DNA of 64,000 nucleotides, from assembly GCF_035943815.1 (NCBI RefSeq), contig NZ_DASZBU010000005.1, forward strand, positions 248,001-312,000. The letters are read 5' to 3'. Positions 25,241 to 34,312 of the stretch are shown piece after piece. This DNA comes from Frateuria_A sp035943815. GTDB lineage: Bacteria; Pseudomonadota; Gammaproteobacteria; Xanthomonadales; Rhodanobacteraceae. Both the position numbers and the translations under genes were made by a program. The stretch's first letter is position 1. Each line of letters begins with the position of its first letter. Under the pieces are notes generated by a model. That model worked only from the letters and a program-made list of their open reading frames with translations, did not search any database and had not been told where the DNA came from.

Positions 25241-26938
25241 TCATGGGCAGTCTCCGATGCGCTCGAAATGCAGGTCCTCGAAGTCCGAACTGAAATCGCC
25301 CTTCGGATCGAGCTTGGCCATGGTCAGGGTGGGCGGCGAGCCCGGATGCGGGTCGAGCCAGGCATCCATGTCCACGGAATCGTCGTCCCAGCGCACCAGG
25401 TAGCGCTTGTCCAACTGCCTGACCGTGCCGCCCATGCGCGGCGACTTGCGCGAGGCCCACTGCACGGCATCGCCGCGCGGGCACAGCGTGATCTCGCCGA
25501 ACCACGGGTCGCGGTAGCGGCCCGCCCAGGCGAAGGCGGCCGGCGCCACTGAAACGGCGCCCGAGGCATCCGGCGGCCGCGCGGCGGCCGGGCGCTTGGC
25601 GGCCTCGCGCCCGATCGCATCGGCATACCAGGCGACGCCGCGGCCTTCATCGGGCGCGGTGAAGCGCTTGATCAGCACCTCGCCCAGCACGGTGCGCGCA
25701 TCCTCGGCGTCGCCGTTGATCATGAACACGAAACCGCTCTTGCGATCCGGCAGCAGCGCCAGCATGGAGTACATGCCGCCCAGCGTGCCGGTGTGCCAGA
25801 CTACCCACTGCCCATCCACGTCCGTCATGCGCCAGCCATAGCCGTAGGCCATCACGTGCGAGTGGTCCCAGGCGCGGCGCCGGGCGGAGACCGCAATAAG
25901 CATGTGCGGCGACTGCAGCACCTGCCGCTGCCGCGGCGAAAGCCACTTGAGCTGCGCCGCCGTGGGCACCAGCCAGTTCCTTCCCCAGGCCAGCATGTCC
26001 TCCAGGTCGCAGCGGATCCCGCCCGCGGCGGCGGAAGTGATCGCCGGGACCTCTCGCCCGTCCAGGGCCATCGGCACATTGCGGCCGTCCTTGCGATAGT
26101 GCGGCTGGGCCACGTCGCCGACCTGGTCGCGGTTCCACGCGCCGACCTGGCAGCGGGAAAGCCCGAGCGGCTCGAACACCTTGCGGTGCATCAGCGCCTC
26201 GTAGGGTGCGCCGCCCGCGGCCGCAGCCACTTCGCCGGCGACCACGTAGAGCAGGTTGTCGTACTGGTATTGCGAGCGGAAGCTGTAGCCCGGTTTGATG
26301 TGGCCCAGCCCGTGGATGATGTCGGTGCGGTCGAAGTCGTTGGGCTCGGGCCAGAGCATCAGGTCGCCGCCGCCCTCGGGCAGGCCGCTGGAGTGCGTGA
26401 GCAGGTCGGCCACGCGCATGTTCTTGGTGACCCAAGGGTCGACCATGCGGAAATCAGGCAGGTACTTGGTGACCGGGTCGTCCCAGGCCAGCTTGCCCTC
26501 GTCCACCAGCCGGCCGAGCAGCGCGGTGGTCATCGCCTTGCTATTGGAGGCGATCTTGAAGAGCGTGCGAGGAGTGACCCTCTTGCCGGAACCGGCGACG
26601 GTTTCGCCGCGGGTGGCGCTATAGACGACCTGGCCGTTCTCGATCACGCCCACCGCGATGCCGGGGAGGTGGTAGCGCGCGACCACGGCGTCGACGATCG
26701 GGTCGTAGGCCGAGTTGGACTGCGCGCAAGCGAGGGCGGAGAAGAGCGCGAGCGCGAGGCCGAAGCAAAGGCCTCCCCCTCTCCCCGGCCCTCTCCCCCG
26801 GAGGGGCCGGGGGAGAGGGGGCAGGCCCGGCTGCGGCGATGCGCTCCCACTCCCCCGAGCTTGCCCGAGGGAGAGGGATGGGGAGAGGGTTGGGGAGCGG
26901 GGGAGGCCCTTCGCCGCGTAACCCTCAATGCCGCGCAT
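25241..26938 (-). CDS. Serine hydrolase, class C beta-lactamase family with C-terminal DUF3471-like domain; start uncertain
   Basis: The conserved part begins near 26760 with a clear signal peptide (LCFGLALALFSALACAQS). It contains SNSK (catalytic Ser and Lys), a Tyr-Asp-Asn triad (QYDNLLY) and HTG in WHTGTLGG, followed by a C-terminal beta domain (RYRDPWFGEITLCP onwards) like DUF3471. No ATG, GTG or TTG stands just before the signal peptide. The only in-frame ATG (26938-26936) lies inside the end of the upstream dipeptidase gene, and the roughly 50 codons between are translated REP-like repeat. The gene may therefore be impaired, start at a rare codon, or be made with an odd N-terminus. Its stop overlaps the longer VanX frame. 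Confidence 0.7.
   Translation of the reverse strand: MRGIEGYAAKGLPRSPTLSPSLSLGQARGSGSASPQPGLPPLPRPLRGRGPGRGGGLCFGLALALFSALACAQSNSAYDPIVDAVVARYHLPGIAVGVIENGQVVYSATRGETVAGSGKRVTPRTLFKIASNSKAMTTALLGRLVDEGKLAWDDPVTKYLPDFRMVDPWVTKNMRVADLLTHSSGLPEGGGDLMLWPEPNDFDRTDIIHGLGHIKPGYSFRSQYQYDNLLYVVAGEVAAAAGGAPYEALMHRKVFEPLGLSRCQVGAWNRDQVGDVAQPHYRKDGRNVPMALDGREVPAITSAAAGGIRCDLEDMLAWGRNWLVPTAAQLKWLSPRQRQVLQSPHMLIAVSARRRAWDHSHVMAYGYGWRMTDVDGQWVVWHTGTLGGMYSMLALLPDRKSGFVFMINGDAEDARTVLGEVLIKRFTAPDEGRGVAWYADAIGREAAKRPAAARPPDASGAVSVAPAAFAWAGRYRDPWFGEITLCPRGDAVQWASRKSPRMGGTVRQLDKRYLVRWDDDSVDMDAWLDPHPGSPPTLTMAKLDPKGDFSSDFEDLHFERIGDCP
26773..26905. repeat. Tandem GC-rich hairpin repeats inside the hydrolase 5' region
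   Basis: Palindromes CCCTCTCCCC with GGGGAGAGGG around 26773-26820, and a second CCCTCGGG/CCCGAGGGAGAGGG unit at 26845-26905, belong to the same dispersed repeat class as 24334-24412. They sit between the M19 dipeptidase and the next hydrolase, exactly where that gene's start codon should be. Confidence 0.7.
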
Positions 26939-28136
26939 CGCGTTCCACCTCGCGCCACACGCGCAGCAGGTTGCCGCCCCAGATCTTGGCGATGTCCGCG
27001 TCGCTGAAGCCGGCGCGGCGCAGCGCGGCAGCGACGTGGCGGGTCTTGCCCGCATCCTCCCAGCCGGTGATGCCGCCGCCGCCGTCGAAGTCCGAGGCGA
27101 TGCCGACGTGATCGATGCCGACCACGTCCACCATGTGGCGGATCTGCCTGACGTAGTCGTCCAGCGTGGGCAGCGGGAACCGTTGCTGGATCTTCGCCAT
27201 GCCGGCAGCCATCGCCGGCAGGTAGTCGTGCTTGTCGCTGTCGTATTTCTGGTCGCCGGCCGCCCTGGCCACCTCGTCCTGCAGCTTCTTCTCCGCCGCC
27301 TCGCGGCCCGGGTCCTTCTTCAGGAACTCCTTGTAGGCGACCGCCTGGATCACGCCGCCCTTGGCGGCGATGGCGCGCAGCAGGTCGTCGGGCAGGTTGC
27401 GCGGGTGGTCGAGCACGGCGCGTGCGCCGGAATGCGAGGCGATGAGCGGTGCACGGGATACGGCCAGCGCATCGCGCACGCAGGCGTCGGAAGCGTGCGA
27501 GATGTCGACCATGATGCCGAGTGCGTTGGCGCGCGCGACCACCTGGCGGCCGAAATCGGTCATGCCGTGGTCGCCCTTGCTGTTCATCGCCGCCTCGCCG
27601 TGCTCGGTGTCCGGCAGCGAACTGGTGCATAGATCGTTGTTGCCCACGTGCACCAGGCCGACGTAGCGCGCGCCGCGGTCGTAGGCCGCGTCGAGGCGGT
27701 GCAGGTCGTGGCCCAGCGAATAGGCGTTCTCGATGCCGATCATCGCCGACAGCAGACCGGCCTTGCGGTTGGCCATGGCCTGATCCGGCGAGGTGGCCAG
27801 GCGGATGCGGTCCGGATAGGTCATCAGCATGCGGCCGATCGCCTCGTACTTGCCCTCGGCCTGCTCGATCGCCTTGGCGTAGCCGGCGGCGTCGAGCTTG
27901 TGCTGCGGCACCCAGATCACGAAGAACGCGGCGTTGAGTCTGCCGCGCTCCATTTTCCCCAGGTCCACCAGCAGCGGGGTGTCCTTGCCGGCGTCGAAGT
28001 GCGGCTCGCGCATGTAGGTGAAGGGGATATCGACGTGGGTGTCGATGGTGATCGGTGGATCGGGCGGCGCCGTCTGCGCCATTGCGGGCGCGGCGGCGAG
28101 CAGGGAGAGAACGGCGATGCGGTGTAGTGCGGTCAT
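26925..28136 (-). CDS. Membrane (renal-type) dipeptidase, peptidase family M19, exported
   Basis: 403 residues with signal peptide (MTALHRIAVLSLLAAAPAMAQ). The binuclear zinc site of the M19 amidohydrolase fold is visible: HVD in TIDTHVDIPF, the bridging Glu in IGIENAYSLG, His in DISHASD and IASHSG, and Asp in GIASDFDGGG. M19 enzymes cleave dipeptides, including ones with a C-terminal D-residue and L-Ala-D-Glu types. Its ATG overlaps the lysA stop by four bases. Within this locus it could release free amino acids from murein-derived dipeptides. The 3' end overlaps the only in-frame ATG of the next gene. Confidence 0.9.
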   Translation of the reverse strand: MTALHRIAVLSLLAAAPAMAQTAPPDPPITIDTHVDIPFTYMREPHFDAGKDTPLLVDLGKMERGRLNAAFFVIWVPQHKLDAAGYAKAIEQAEGKYEAIGRMLMTYPDRIRLATSPDQAMANRKAGLLSAMIGIENAYSLGHDLHRLDAAYDRGARYVGLVHVGNNDLCTSSLPDTEHGEAAMNSKGDHGMTDFGRQVVARANALGIMVDISHASDACVRDALAVSRAPLIASHSGARAVLDHPRNLPDDLLRAIAAKGGVIQAVAYKEFLKKDPGREAAEKKLQDEVARAAGDQKYDSDKHDYLPAMAAGMAKIQQRFPLPTLDDYVRQIRHMVDVVGIDHVGIASDFDGGGGITGWEDAGKTRHVAAALRRAGFSDADIAKIWGGNLLRVWREVERDARH

Positions 28137-29434
28137 GCTTGCTCCTGCGGTCGCACGGCTTGCCAATCCCGCGCCGACTTCTCGCCGGCGACCATCTCCT
28201 CCAGCGTCTGCCGGCGACGGATGACCGCGTAGCGGCCCGCGTCCAGCATGACCTCTGCCGCGAGCGGGCGCGAGTTGTAGGTGGATGACATGGAAGCGCC
28301 ATAGGCGCCGGCGCCCTGGATGGCGAGCAGATCGCCGGGGGCGCATTCGGGCAGCGCACGCTCACGGGCGAAGGTGTCGCCGGTCTCGCAGACCGGGCCG
28401 ACCACGTCGTAGGTGGTGGTGGGGCGCAGGCCGGGCGCGACCGGCAGGATGTCGTGCCAGGCGTCGTAGAGGCTGGGTCGCTGCAGGTCGTTCATCGCCG
28501 CGTCCAGCACCAGGAAGCGCCGCTCGGTGCCCTCCTTGATGCGCAGCACGCGGGTCAGCAGCACGCCGGCCTCGGCCACCAGCCAGCGGCCGGGCTCGAG
28601 CAGCAGGCGGCCGTCGAAGTCCGCCAGCGCTTCGCGAATCGCCTGGGCGTAGTCCGCCGCTGCCACTGGCTGGTCGTGGCCGGTGCGGTAGCGCACGCCG
28701 AGGCCGCCGCCCACGTCGATGCTGACGATGGGATGGCCGGCTTTCACGAGCTCGCGCCAGAACGCCGCGATGCGATGCAGGGCCAGGCGGAAAGGCTCGA
28801 CGTCCATGATCTGCGAACCGATGTGCACGTGCAGGCCGTCCAGCCGCACGTGGGCGAGCTGCCGCCGCTCGGCGAACCAGCGGCGTGCTTCGGCGATGCT
28901 CACGCCGAACTTGTTCTCGGCGCGACCGGTTGAGATCTTGGCGTGGGTCAGGGCATCCACGTCCGGATTGATGCGAACCGCGGCGCAGGCGATCGCCTGG
29001 CGTGCCTGCGCCACGCGCTCGATGGCGTGCAGCTCGTCCAGCGATTCGACGTTGAAACGGTCAATGCCTGCCTCCAGCGCCATGTCGATCTCGCTGTCGG
29101 TCTTGCCCACGCCGGAAAACACGATGCGTTCGGCAGGAATGCCCGCGGCCAGCGCGCGCTGGAGTTCGCCGGCGGAAACGATGTCCGCGCCCAGCCCGCC
29201 GGCCGCCATCAGCTCGAGGACCGCGCGGTTGCTGTTGGCCTTGACCGCATAGCAGATGGTCGTGTCGAGCCCGTGCAGGGCGGCCTGCAGCTCGCCGATG
29301 CGCCGGCGGATCGCGGTGGCCGAGTAGGCGTAGAGCGGGGTGCCCAGGCGGGCGGCGAGCGCGTCCAGGTCGACGCCGTCGAAGCTGGGCTGGGATGGGA
29401 TCGTATCGTGCCGTGGAGAATTCGTCGGGGCCAT
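28133..29434 (-). CDS. lysA: Diaminopimelate decarboxylase
   Basis: 433 residues, a stand-alone fold-type III PLP enzyme: meso-DAP to L-lysine plus CO2. Motifs are YAVKANSN (PLP Lys), GADIVSAGEL, HIGSQ, DVGGGLGVRY, LLEPGRWLVA and VGPVCETGD (catalytic Cys). Many xanthomonads carry LysA fused to aspartate kinase elsewhere, so a second, catabolic LysA beside murein peptidases makes sense as a way to use released DAP; this is inference. Its ATG lies only 12 bases after the T-run of the terminator that follows the TonB receptor gene, and it is coupled to the dipeptidase downstream. Confidence 0.93.
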   Translation of the reverse strand: MAPTNSPRHDTIPSQPSFDGVDLDALAARLGTPLYAYSATAIRRRIGELQAALHGLDTTICYAVKANSNRAVLELMAAGGLGADIVSAGELQRALAAGIPAERIVFSGVGKTDSEIDMALEAGIDRFNVESLDELHAIERVAQARQAIACAAVRINPDVDALTHAKISTGRAENKFGVSIAEARRWFAERRQLAHVRLDGLHVHIGSQIMDVEPFRLALHRIAAFWRELVKAGHPIVSIDVGGGLGVRYRTGHDQPVAAADYAQAIREALADFDGRLLLEPGRWLVAEAGVLLTRVLRIKEGTERRFLVLDAAMNDLQRPSLYDAWHDILPVAPGLRPTTTYDVVGPVCETGDTFARERALPECAPGDLLAIQGAGAYGASMSSTYNSRPLAAEVMLDAGRYAVIRRRQTLEEMVAGEKSARDWQAVRPQEQA

Positions 29435-29444
29435 GCGGCAGCCT

Positions 29445-29474
29445 GAAAAAGGACGGCCCGCGAGACCGCGGGCC
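29445..29474 (-). terminator. Rho-independent terminator between TonB receptor and lysA (minus strand)
   Basis: An 8-bp perfect stem, GGCCCGCG (29455-29462) with CGCGGGCC (29467-29474), has a four-base loop and, on the minus strand, is followed by GTCCTTTTT (29454-29446). It lies 15 bases after the receptor stop and 12 bases before the lysA ATG, so it is either a partial terminator within one operon or part of a lysA leader. Confidence 0.75.
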
Positions 29475-29489
29475 GCCAGGCGGGAGGTA

Positions 29490-32400
29490 TCAGAAGTTAA
29501 CGCTTACCGTCAGCTGCGTGAACCGCGGCGACTGGAAGCCGGTCGGCAGCCGGAAGGTGGGATTCATCAGCGGCTGGTGGGTGACCGGGTCCTCGCCGAT
29601 GCCGGTCTGCAGGTCCTGGTCCACCTGCACCGTGCGCTGCTGGTTGAGCAGGTTGTAGACCGCCAGCTTCACGCGCAGGTCGCCGCCGCCCTGGAACGGC
29701 AGGATGTAGCTCAGGCTCGCATCGAGGGTGTAGGTCCAGGGCATGCGGCCGTAGGCGCCGCGAGGGGAGCGCGCGTAGACGCGGTCTTCGGAGACGTTCG
29801 ATCCGCAGTTCTGCACGCAGATGAAATAGCTGTGGTAGATGGTCGCGTCGTAGGGGTTGCCCACGCCGAAGCCGGTGATCGGGCCGCCGGAGTGGACGTC
29901 CGCATTGGCGCCGATCTGCCAGTGCGGGGCGAGCGCGTAGGTGCCGCGCAGCTTGAACTGGTGGCGTCGGTCGTTGGGCAGGTAGCCGTCGCCGCCGAAG
30001 TTCACCCACGGATCGTCGAAGTTCTCGGTGCGGCCGGTGTCGTCGAAATTCGTGTCGGAGTTGACCGGGCCCTCGGCATTGCCGCGGTTCCACGCGAGCA
30101 CGTAGGAGGCGTTGAGCGACCACTTCTCGTCCCATGCGCGGTCGAGCTGGAACTCCAGCGCCGTGTAGGTGCGCTTGGGCTTCACCCAGCCCCGCTGGCC
30201 AAGGTAGTTGCCGTCGGCGTCGTACATCGCCCAGCCTTCCTTGGAAGTGTCCACCGTGAGGTAGCCGTCGGGCGTGCCGTCGCAGTTGGTGTCGCCCCAG
30301 ACGGTGACCTTCTTGCCGGGGTTGGCCATCACGTAGCCGATGTAGCCGGCGCCGCCGCACTGCGCGGTGGCGCTGATCTCCATGTCGTCGATGGCGTTGT
30401 GCAGGCGCCGGTAGGTGCCGCTCACGCCCCAGGACCAGTTGTTGTCGATCATTTGCTGGAAGCCCAGGATCGCCTCGTCCTGGTAGACCGGCTCCATGTT
30501 CTTGTCCACTTCCGCGCGCAGGTCGCCGACCGTGCCGTTACCCTGCGAGGTGTCGGTATGGCTGCCGGGCAGCGGGTCGCCGACGATCGGCATGGCGTAC
30601 TGCGTGCCGTTGATCTCGCGGGTCTCCCAGCCGAGGAAGCGGTGCGCCGAGCGCTCGTCGAGCAAGCCGCCGGCCTGCTTGATGTTGATCACGTTGGCCA
30701 CCGGCAGGTAGTAGCGCCCCAGGTTGCCGAACAGCTTGGTGCTGCCGTCGCCCTTCATGTCCCAGGAGAAGCCCAGGCGCGGCGCGATCTGGCGGCTGAT
30801 CTTGATGTAGCTGCGGCCCTGCGCGTCCTGGTTGTCGAAGCTGTCGTTGCGCAGGCCGGCGTTCAAGATCAGGTTGGGGGTGAGGTGCCAGTTGTCCTCG
30901 ACGTAGAAGGCCGAATTCTTGGTGTCGAAGGTGCCGGCGATCTCGTAGCGGCGCACGCGCACCCAGGCCAGGTCGCCGGCCGGCACCTGGCCGCCGCCGT
31001 CGGTGGAGGCCGGGTTTCCGGTGTTCGCGTAGACGTTGTAGTAGTAGCCGCCGGGACCGGGATAGCGGCGCTTGTAGTTGGAGGTGTCGACCTCGTGGTC
31101 GTAGCCGAAGCGCAGCAGATGGTCGCCCAAGGTCCACTCGAAGTCGGCGCGGCCCTGCTTGCGGGTATCCACGCGGGAGGCCACGTTGGAGCTGGTGGTG
31201 CAACCGGCCACCAGGCCGCCGGGCGGCTGCGGCGCGGCCGTGCTCACGGCCACGCGGTTGCAGTCCTCGTCGCGCTGCGAGCTGACGTCGGCCTGGCGCT
31301 GGTTGCGGCCGTACATCAGCTTCATCGACAGGTCGTTGGTGAGGTAGCTGGTCCAGGCCAGCGCCCAGTTCTTGCCGCCGGTGTCGGTGTAGACCTCATT
31401 GGTCTTGTTGCCGCGGGTGCTGGTGCCGTAGTCGTAGTTGTAGACGTCGCCGACGTCGTGGTTCTTGTCGGAGAAGGCCATCAGCGACAAGGTGTTGTTG
31501 TCGGTGATGTTCCAGTCGATGGTGCCGCCCCAGAAGCCCTGGTTGGCACTGTGGTCGGTCATCGTGGTGCCGACGTCGTTGGTGTTGTGCGGGCTGGCGC
31601 CGCGCTGCTCGTACATCGCGAAGAAGAACAGCTTGTCTTTTACGATCGGACCGGACGCCCAGACGTTGGTCTTGATCAGCGAATCCTGGTCGCGGCTGGA
31701 GGTGTAGTAGCGGTCGCCGTCGAAATAGTAGTCGTGGCCACGCGAGTGCCAGTTGCCCGGCTCCATGGTGATCTCGGTGCCGCCCTTGAACTCGTTGGTG
31801 CCGGTGCGCGCCACCGCGTTGACCACGCCGCCGGTGGTGCGGCCGAACTCGACCGAGTAGCCGCCGGTCTTGACCTGGAACTGGTCGTAGAAGGCGAACG
31901 GCGCCTCGGAGAAGCCGTTGCGGTTGTAGAAGTCGGTGACGTTGAGGCCGTTGACGTAGAAGGCGTTCTCGGCGATCGAGGAGCCGCCGAAGGAAATGCC
32001 GCCGAAACCGGCGTTGCCCTTGACCACGCCCGGTGCGAGCAGCGCCACCGAGGTCACGTTCTGGTCCACCGGCAGACGCACCAGATCAGCGCGCGAGACG
32101 ATCGTGGCCGACTCGGTGGAGCTGACGTCGATGACCGGCAACACCGAGCTGGAGACGTTCATAGCGGAAAGGTTGGTCGCGCTCACCGCGCCCAGGTCGA
32201 GCGTCGTGGTGGTGCCCAGCGCCACGGTGACGTTGCGCGTGGCGCCGATCGGCTGGCCGTCCTTGCTCGCGCTGATGGTATAGGTGCCCACCGGCAAAAA
32301 CGGGAAGCGGTAGCTGCCGTCGTCGCTGGCGGTGATCGTGCGAGTCAGGCCGGTATCGGGGTTGGTCAACGTCAACACGGCGCCGGCCTGGGTGTGGCCG

Positions 32401-32516
32401 GCCACCGAACCGTCGTTGTTGGCCGCGTGCGCCTGTGGTGCGCCGAAGGCGGCGAGCGCGAATCCGAGTGCCGTGCCGAGCACGGTCCTGCGCATGTTCC
32501 AAACCTTGCTGCTCAT
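29490..32516 (-). CDS. TonB-dependent outer-membrane receptor, Oar type with carboxypeptidase-regulatory-like N-domain
   Basis: 1008 residues. The signal peptide (to about residue 31, PQAHA) is followed by a carboxypeptidase-regulatory-like beta-sandwich (about 35-115, with SYRFPFLPVGTYTISA). Then come the plug domain (VALLAPGVVKGNAGFGG, YSVEFGRTTGGVVNAV) and a long beta-barrel ending in QLTVSVNF, with the terminal Phe needed for BAM insertion. Such receptors import scarce large nutrients with TonB energy. The ligand is unknown; peptidoglycan or other peptides are suggested by the downstream peptidases and the transglutaminase-like partner 48 bases upstream in the same direction. Confidence 0.92.
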   Translation of the reverse strand: MSSKVWNMRRTVLGTALGFALAAFGAPQAHAANNDGSVAGHTQAGAVLTLTNPDTGLTRTITASDDGSYRFPFLPVGTYTISASKDGQPIGATRNVTVALGTTTTLDLGAVSATNLSAMNVSSSVLPVIDVSSTESATIVSRADLVRLPVDQNVTSVALLAPGVVKGNAGFGGISFGGSSIAENAFYVNGLNVTDFYNRNGFSEAPFAFYDQFQVKTGGYSVEFGRTTGGVVNAVARTGTNEFKGGTEITMEPGNWHSRGHDYYFDGDRYYTSSRDQDSLIKTNVWASGPIVKDKLFFFAMYEQRGASPHNTNDVGTTMTDHSANQGFWGGTIDWNITDNNTLSLMAFSDKNHDVGDVYNYDYGTSTRGNKTNEVYTDTGGKNWALAWTSYLTNDLSMKLMYGRNQRQADVSSQRDEDCNRVAVSTAAPQPPGGLVAGCTTSSNVASRVDTRKQGRADFEWTLGDHLLRFGYDHEVDTSNYKRRYPGPGGYYYNVYANTGNPASTDGGGQVPAGDLAWVRVRRYEIAGTFDTKNSAFYVEDNWHLTPNLILNAGLRNDSFDNQDAQGRSYIKISRQIAPRLGFSWDMKGDGSTKLFGNLGRYYLPVANVINIKQAGGLLDERSAHRFLGWETREINGTQYAMPIVGDPLPGSHTDTSQGNGTVGDLRAEVDKNMEPVYQDEAILGFQQMIDNNWSWGVSGTYRRLHNAIDDMEISATAQCGGAGYIGYVMANPGKKVTVWGDTNCDGTPDGYLTVDTSKEGWAMYDADGNYLGQRGWVKPKRTYTALEFQLDRAWDEKWSLNASYVLAWNRGNAEGPVNSDTNFDDTGRTENFDDPWVNFGGDGYLPNDRRHQFKLRGTYALAPHWQIGANADVHSGGPITGFGVGNPYDATIYHSYFICVQNCGSNVSEDRVYARSPRGAYGRMPWTYTLDASLSYILPFQGGGDLRVKLAVYNLLNQQRTVQVDQDLQTGIGEDPVTHQPLMNPTFRLPTGFQSPRFTQLTVSVNF

Positions 32517-32564
32517 TCCCTTTGCTCCCCATCGACTTCAGGTCGATATCAGATGAACTGCGGT

Positions 32565-34070
32565 TTATTTGCCTTTGCGTCCCTGCAGGAATTGCCAATC
32601 GAAGTGGTAGTCCCACTGGTCGAAATAGAGATTGCCGCCGCGCCACTCGACCTCGCCGCGCTGGGAGTCCACCGTTTCGGAGCGCGGGAATCGCTTGGCC
32701 GGCACGAACGGGCGGCTGTAGTCGTCGTTGAAGGCGATGCGGTAGGCGTCCAGGCCGCCCAGGTAGAACCATCGCAGGCGCGGGTCATCGCCCGGGCCGG
32801 GCTCAAGCTGGCCGAAGGTCACGTCCACCGGCACCCAGCCGTAGGGTGCGAGGTAGAGCAGGCCCCAGTCGTGGATGTTGTCGTAGGTGCCGGTGGAGAA
32901 CATCCAGCCGGACTGCCAGCGCGCGGGAATGCCGTTCATGCGCAGCAGGGTCAGCAGCAGCAGGGTCTGCTCGCCGCAGTCGCCGTGGCCGGCATGCAGG
33001 GTGTAATCGCCGATGTTGGAGATCGTCGAGTATTCGCGCGCGCCGGCCCAGGGAATGCGGTCGACCGCGGCGAAGAGCTTCTGCGCGATGCGATAGGGAT
33101 TCTTCTCCCCGCCCACCACCTTGCGCGAGAACGCGCGCAGGTCGTCGGTGAACACGATGTGCGGCGCGCGCTCCTGCACGAACGGCGCGAGTTCCGGCGT
33201 GATCGCCGCCGGCACCACCTTGGCCGCGTCGATCGGGTGGTACTGCGCGCGCAGGGTGAGCTCGTAGGTGAGCTTGAAGACGGTCGGCTGGCCGGCCCTG
33301 GCGGGCTCTTCGAAGTAGGCGGTGCGCTGCAGCGTGCCGGCCGGCGCGACGCGGGCACCGGCCGGCTGGCTGGCGACCAGTGCGATGTCGTCCTGCTGCC
33401 CGGGGATCGCGCGCGGGTAGGGGATCCACGCGCGCACCGTCTCGCCGGCCGGTACCGCGTCCGCTTTCACCGTCACCGTCTGGGTCACCCGCACGCGCAT
33501 CGGCAGCACGCCGGTCTTGCCGCTGGCGAGCGCCTCGTGGAAGGCGGCGCGGTGGTGGTCGTTGAGCGTTTCGTTGGGACCGTCGGTGATCGGCGTCTGC
33601 ACGGCGCGGCGCGCGCGTGCCTCGGCGCTGAGCCGGTAGAGGTTGGACGGGGCGCGGTTGAAATAGAGCGTGCGCCCGTCGATGACCATGTGCTCGAGCA
33701 GGCCGGCCTGATCCCAGCGCGTGAATTCCGCGTCGGTGAGGTTGGGGATCTGCTTGCGGATACGCGCCTTGGCGTCGTCGGCAGTGAGCGTGAAATCCAG
33801 CAGGATGCGGCGCATGCGCTCGCGCTGGAACTCGATCCCCTCGCGCGCCGCGGGCGTGAGGCCGGGCTGGGCCAGGGCCCGATCGATCGCGTGGCGGGCG
33901 GCATCGAAGTGCCCCGTGTCGATCTGCGCCACGATGGCCGGCGGTCCGGGCGGCGGCAGGCTGGCCAGCGCCGGCAGGGCGCAGCAGAGCAGGCCGGCCA
34001 GCAGGGCGCGCGCCAGCCGTGGCCCACGGCGCGGTTCGTATGCGTCTTGATTTGCTGGCACCCTCTTCAT
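32565..34070 (-). CDS. Exported transglutaminase-like (cysteine protease fold) protein
   Basis: 501 residues from the ATG at 34070, giving a signal peptide with ARALLAGLLCCALPALA. The transglutaminase-like core carries the Cys-His-Asp triad: GHGDCGEQTLLL, NIHDWGLLYL and VPVDVTFG. Bacterial members are usually peptidases or amidases rather than cross-linkers. The N-terminal 300 residues are an all-beta region of unknown role. It is the first gene of the minus-strand set, with a good promoter at 34105-34133. Context suggests periplasmic trimming of imported peptides. Confidence 0.82.
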   Translation of the reverse strand: MKRVPANQDAYEPRRGPRLARALLAGLLCCALPALASLPPPGPPAIVAQIDTGHFDAARHAIDRALAQPGLTPAAREGIEFQRERMRRILLDFTLTADDAKARIRKQIPNLTDAEFTRWDQAGLLEHMVIDGRTLYFNRAPSNLYRLSAEARARRAVQTPITDGPNETLNDHHRAAFHEALASGKTGVLPMRVRVTQTVTVKADAVPAGETVRAWIPYPRAIPGQQDDIALVASQPAGARVAPAGTLQRTAYFEEPARAGQPTVFKLTYELTLRAQYHPIDAAKVVPAAITPELAPFVQERAPHIVFTDDLRAFSRKVVGGEKNPYRIAQKLFAAVDRIPWAGAREYSTISNIGDYTLHAGHGDCGEQTLLLLTLLRMNGIPARWQSGWMFSTGTYDNIHDWGLLYLAPYGWVPVDVTFGQLEPGPGDDPRLRWFYLGGLDAYRIAFNDDYSRPFVPAKRFPRSETVDSQRGEVEWRGGNLYFDQWDYHFDWQFLQGRKGK

Positions 34071-34104
34071 TGCACAACGCCCCCGCCAGTCGGCATGAAG
34101 GCCT

Positions 34105-34133
34105 TGTGTAACACGCTTGCAAAAGGTGGTCAA
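34105..34133 (-). promoter_or_regulatory. Promoter of the minus-strand muropeptide gene set
   Basis: On the minus strand TTGACC (34133-34128), a 17-base spacer and TACACA (34110-34105) make one of the best sigma-70 promoters in the window, about 35 bases before the transglutaminase-like ATG. The surrounding 34120-34180 is unusually AT-rich. A plus-strand TTGACA at 34150-34155 may serve the divergent DUF819 gene, but its -10 is unclear. An RpiR operator would be expected in this gap; no clear inverted repeat was found. Confidence 0.55.
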
Positions 34134-34312
34134 TAATTTATGCTTCAAGTTGACATATGAAGAATGACCTATTCGCGATGATGGCTGTCGTGTCCTTCCC
34201 AGGGCGCCGACGGCCCGCCTGCCGATCGCCGCGAACAGCATTTCGTACGGACCGGGGTGCGACGAGGCAGGGCTCGCTTGGCCCGGCCTGACCGACAATC
34301 GAGGGGGGGCGC

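Noticed and set aside
23234..27000. Reading this cluster as an antibiotic-resistance island (class C beta-lactamases plus VanX)
   Set aside because: The hydrolases are from the broad DD-peptidase/esterase family, no AmpR, VanH or VanA is adjacent, and murein catabolic genes surround them.
29340..34136. A 1598-codon plus-strand open frame opposite the TonB receptor and transglutaminase genes
   Set aside because: It is antisense to two well-supported genes, is low in complexity (Val, Gly, Arg, His), and is the expected shadow in GC-rich DNA.
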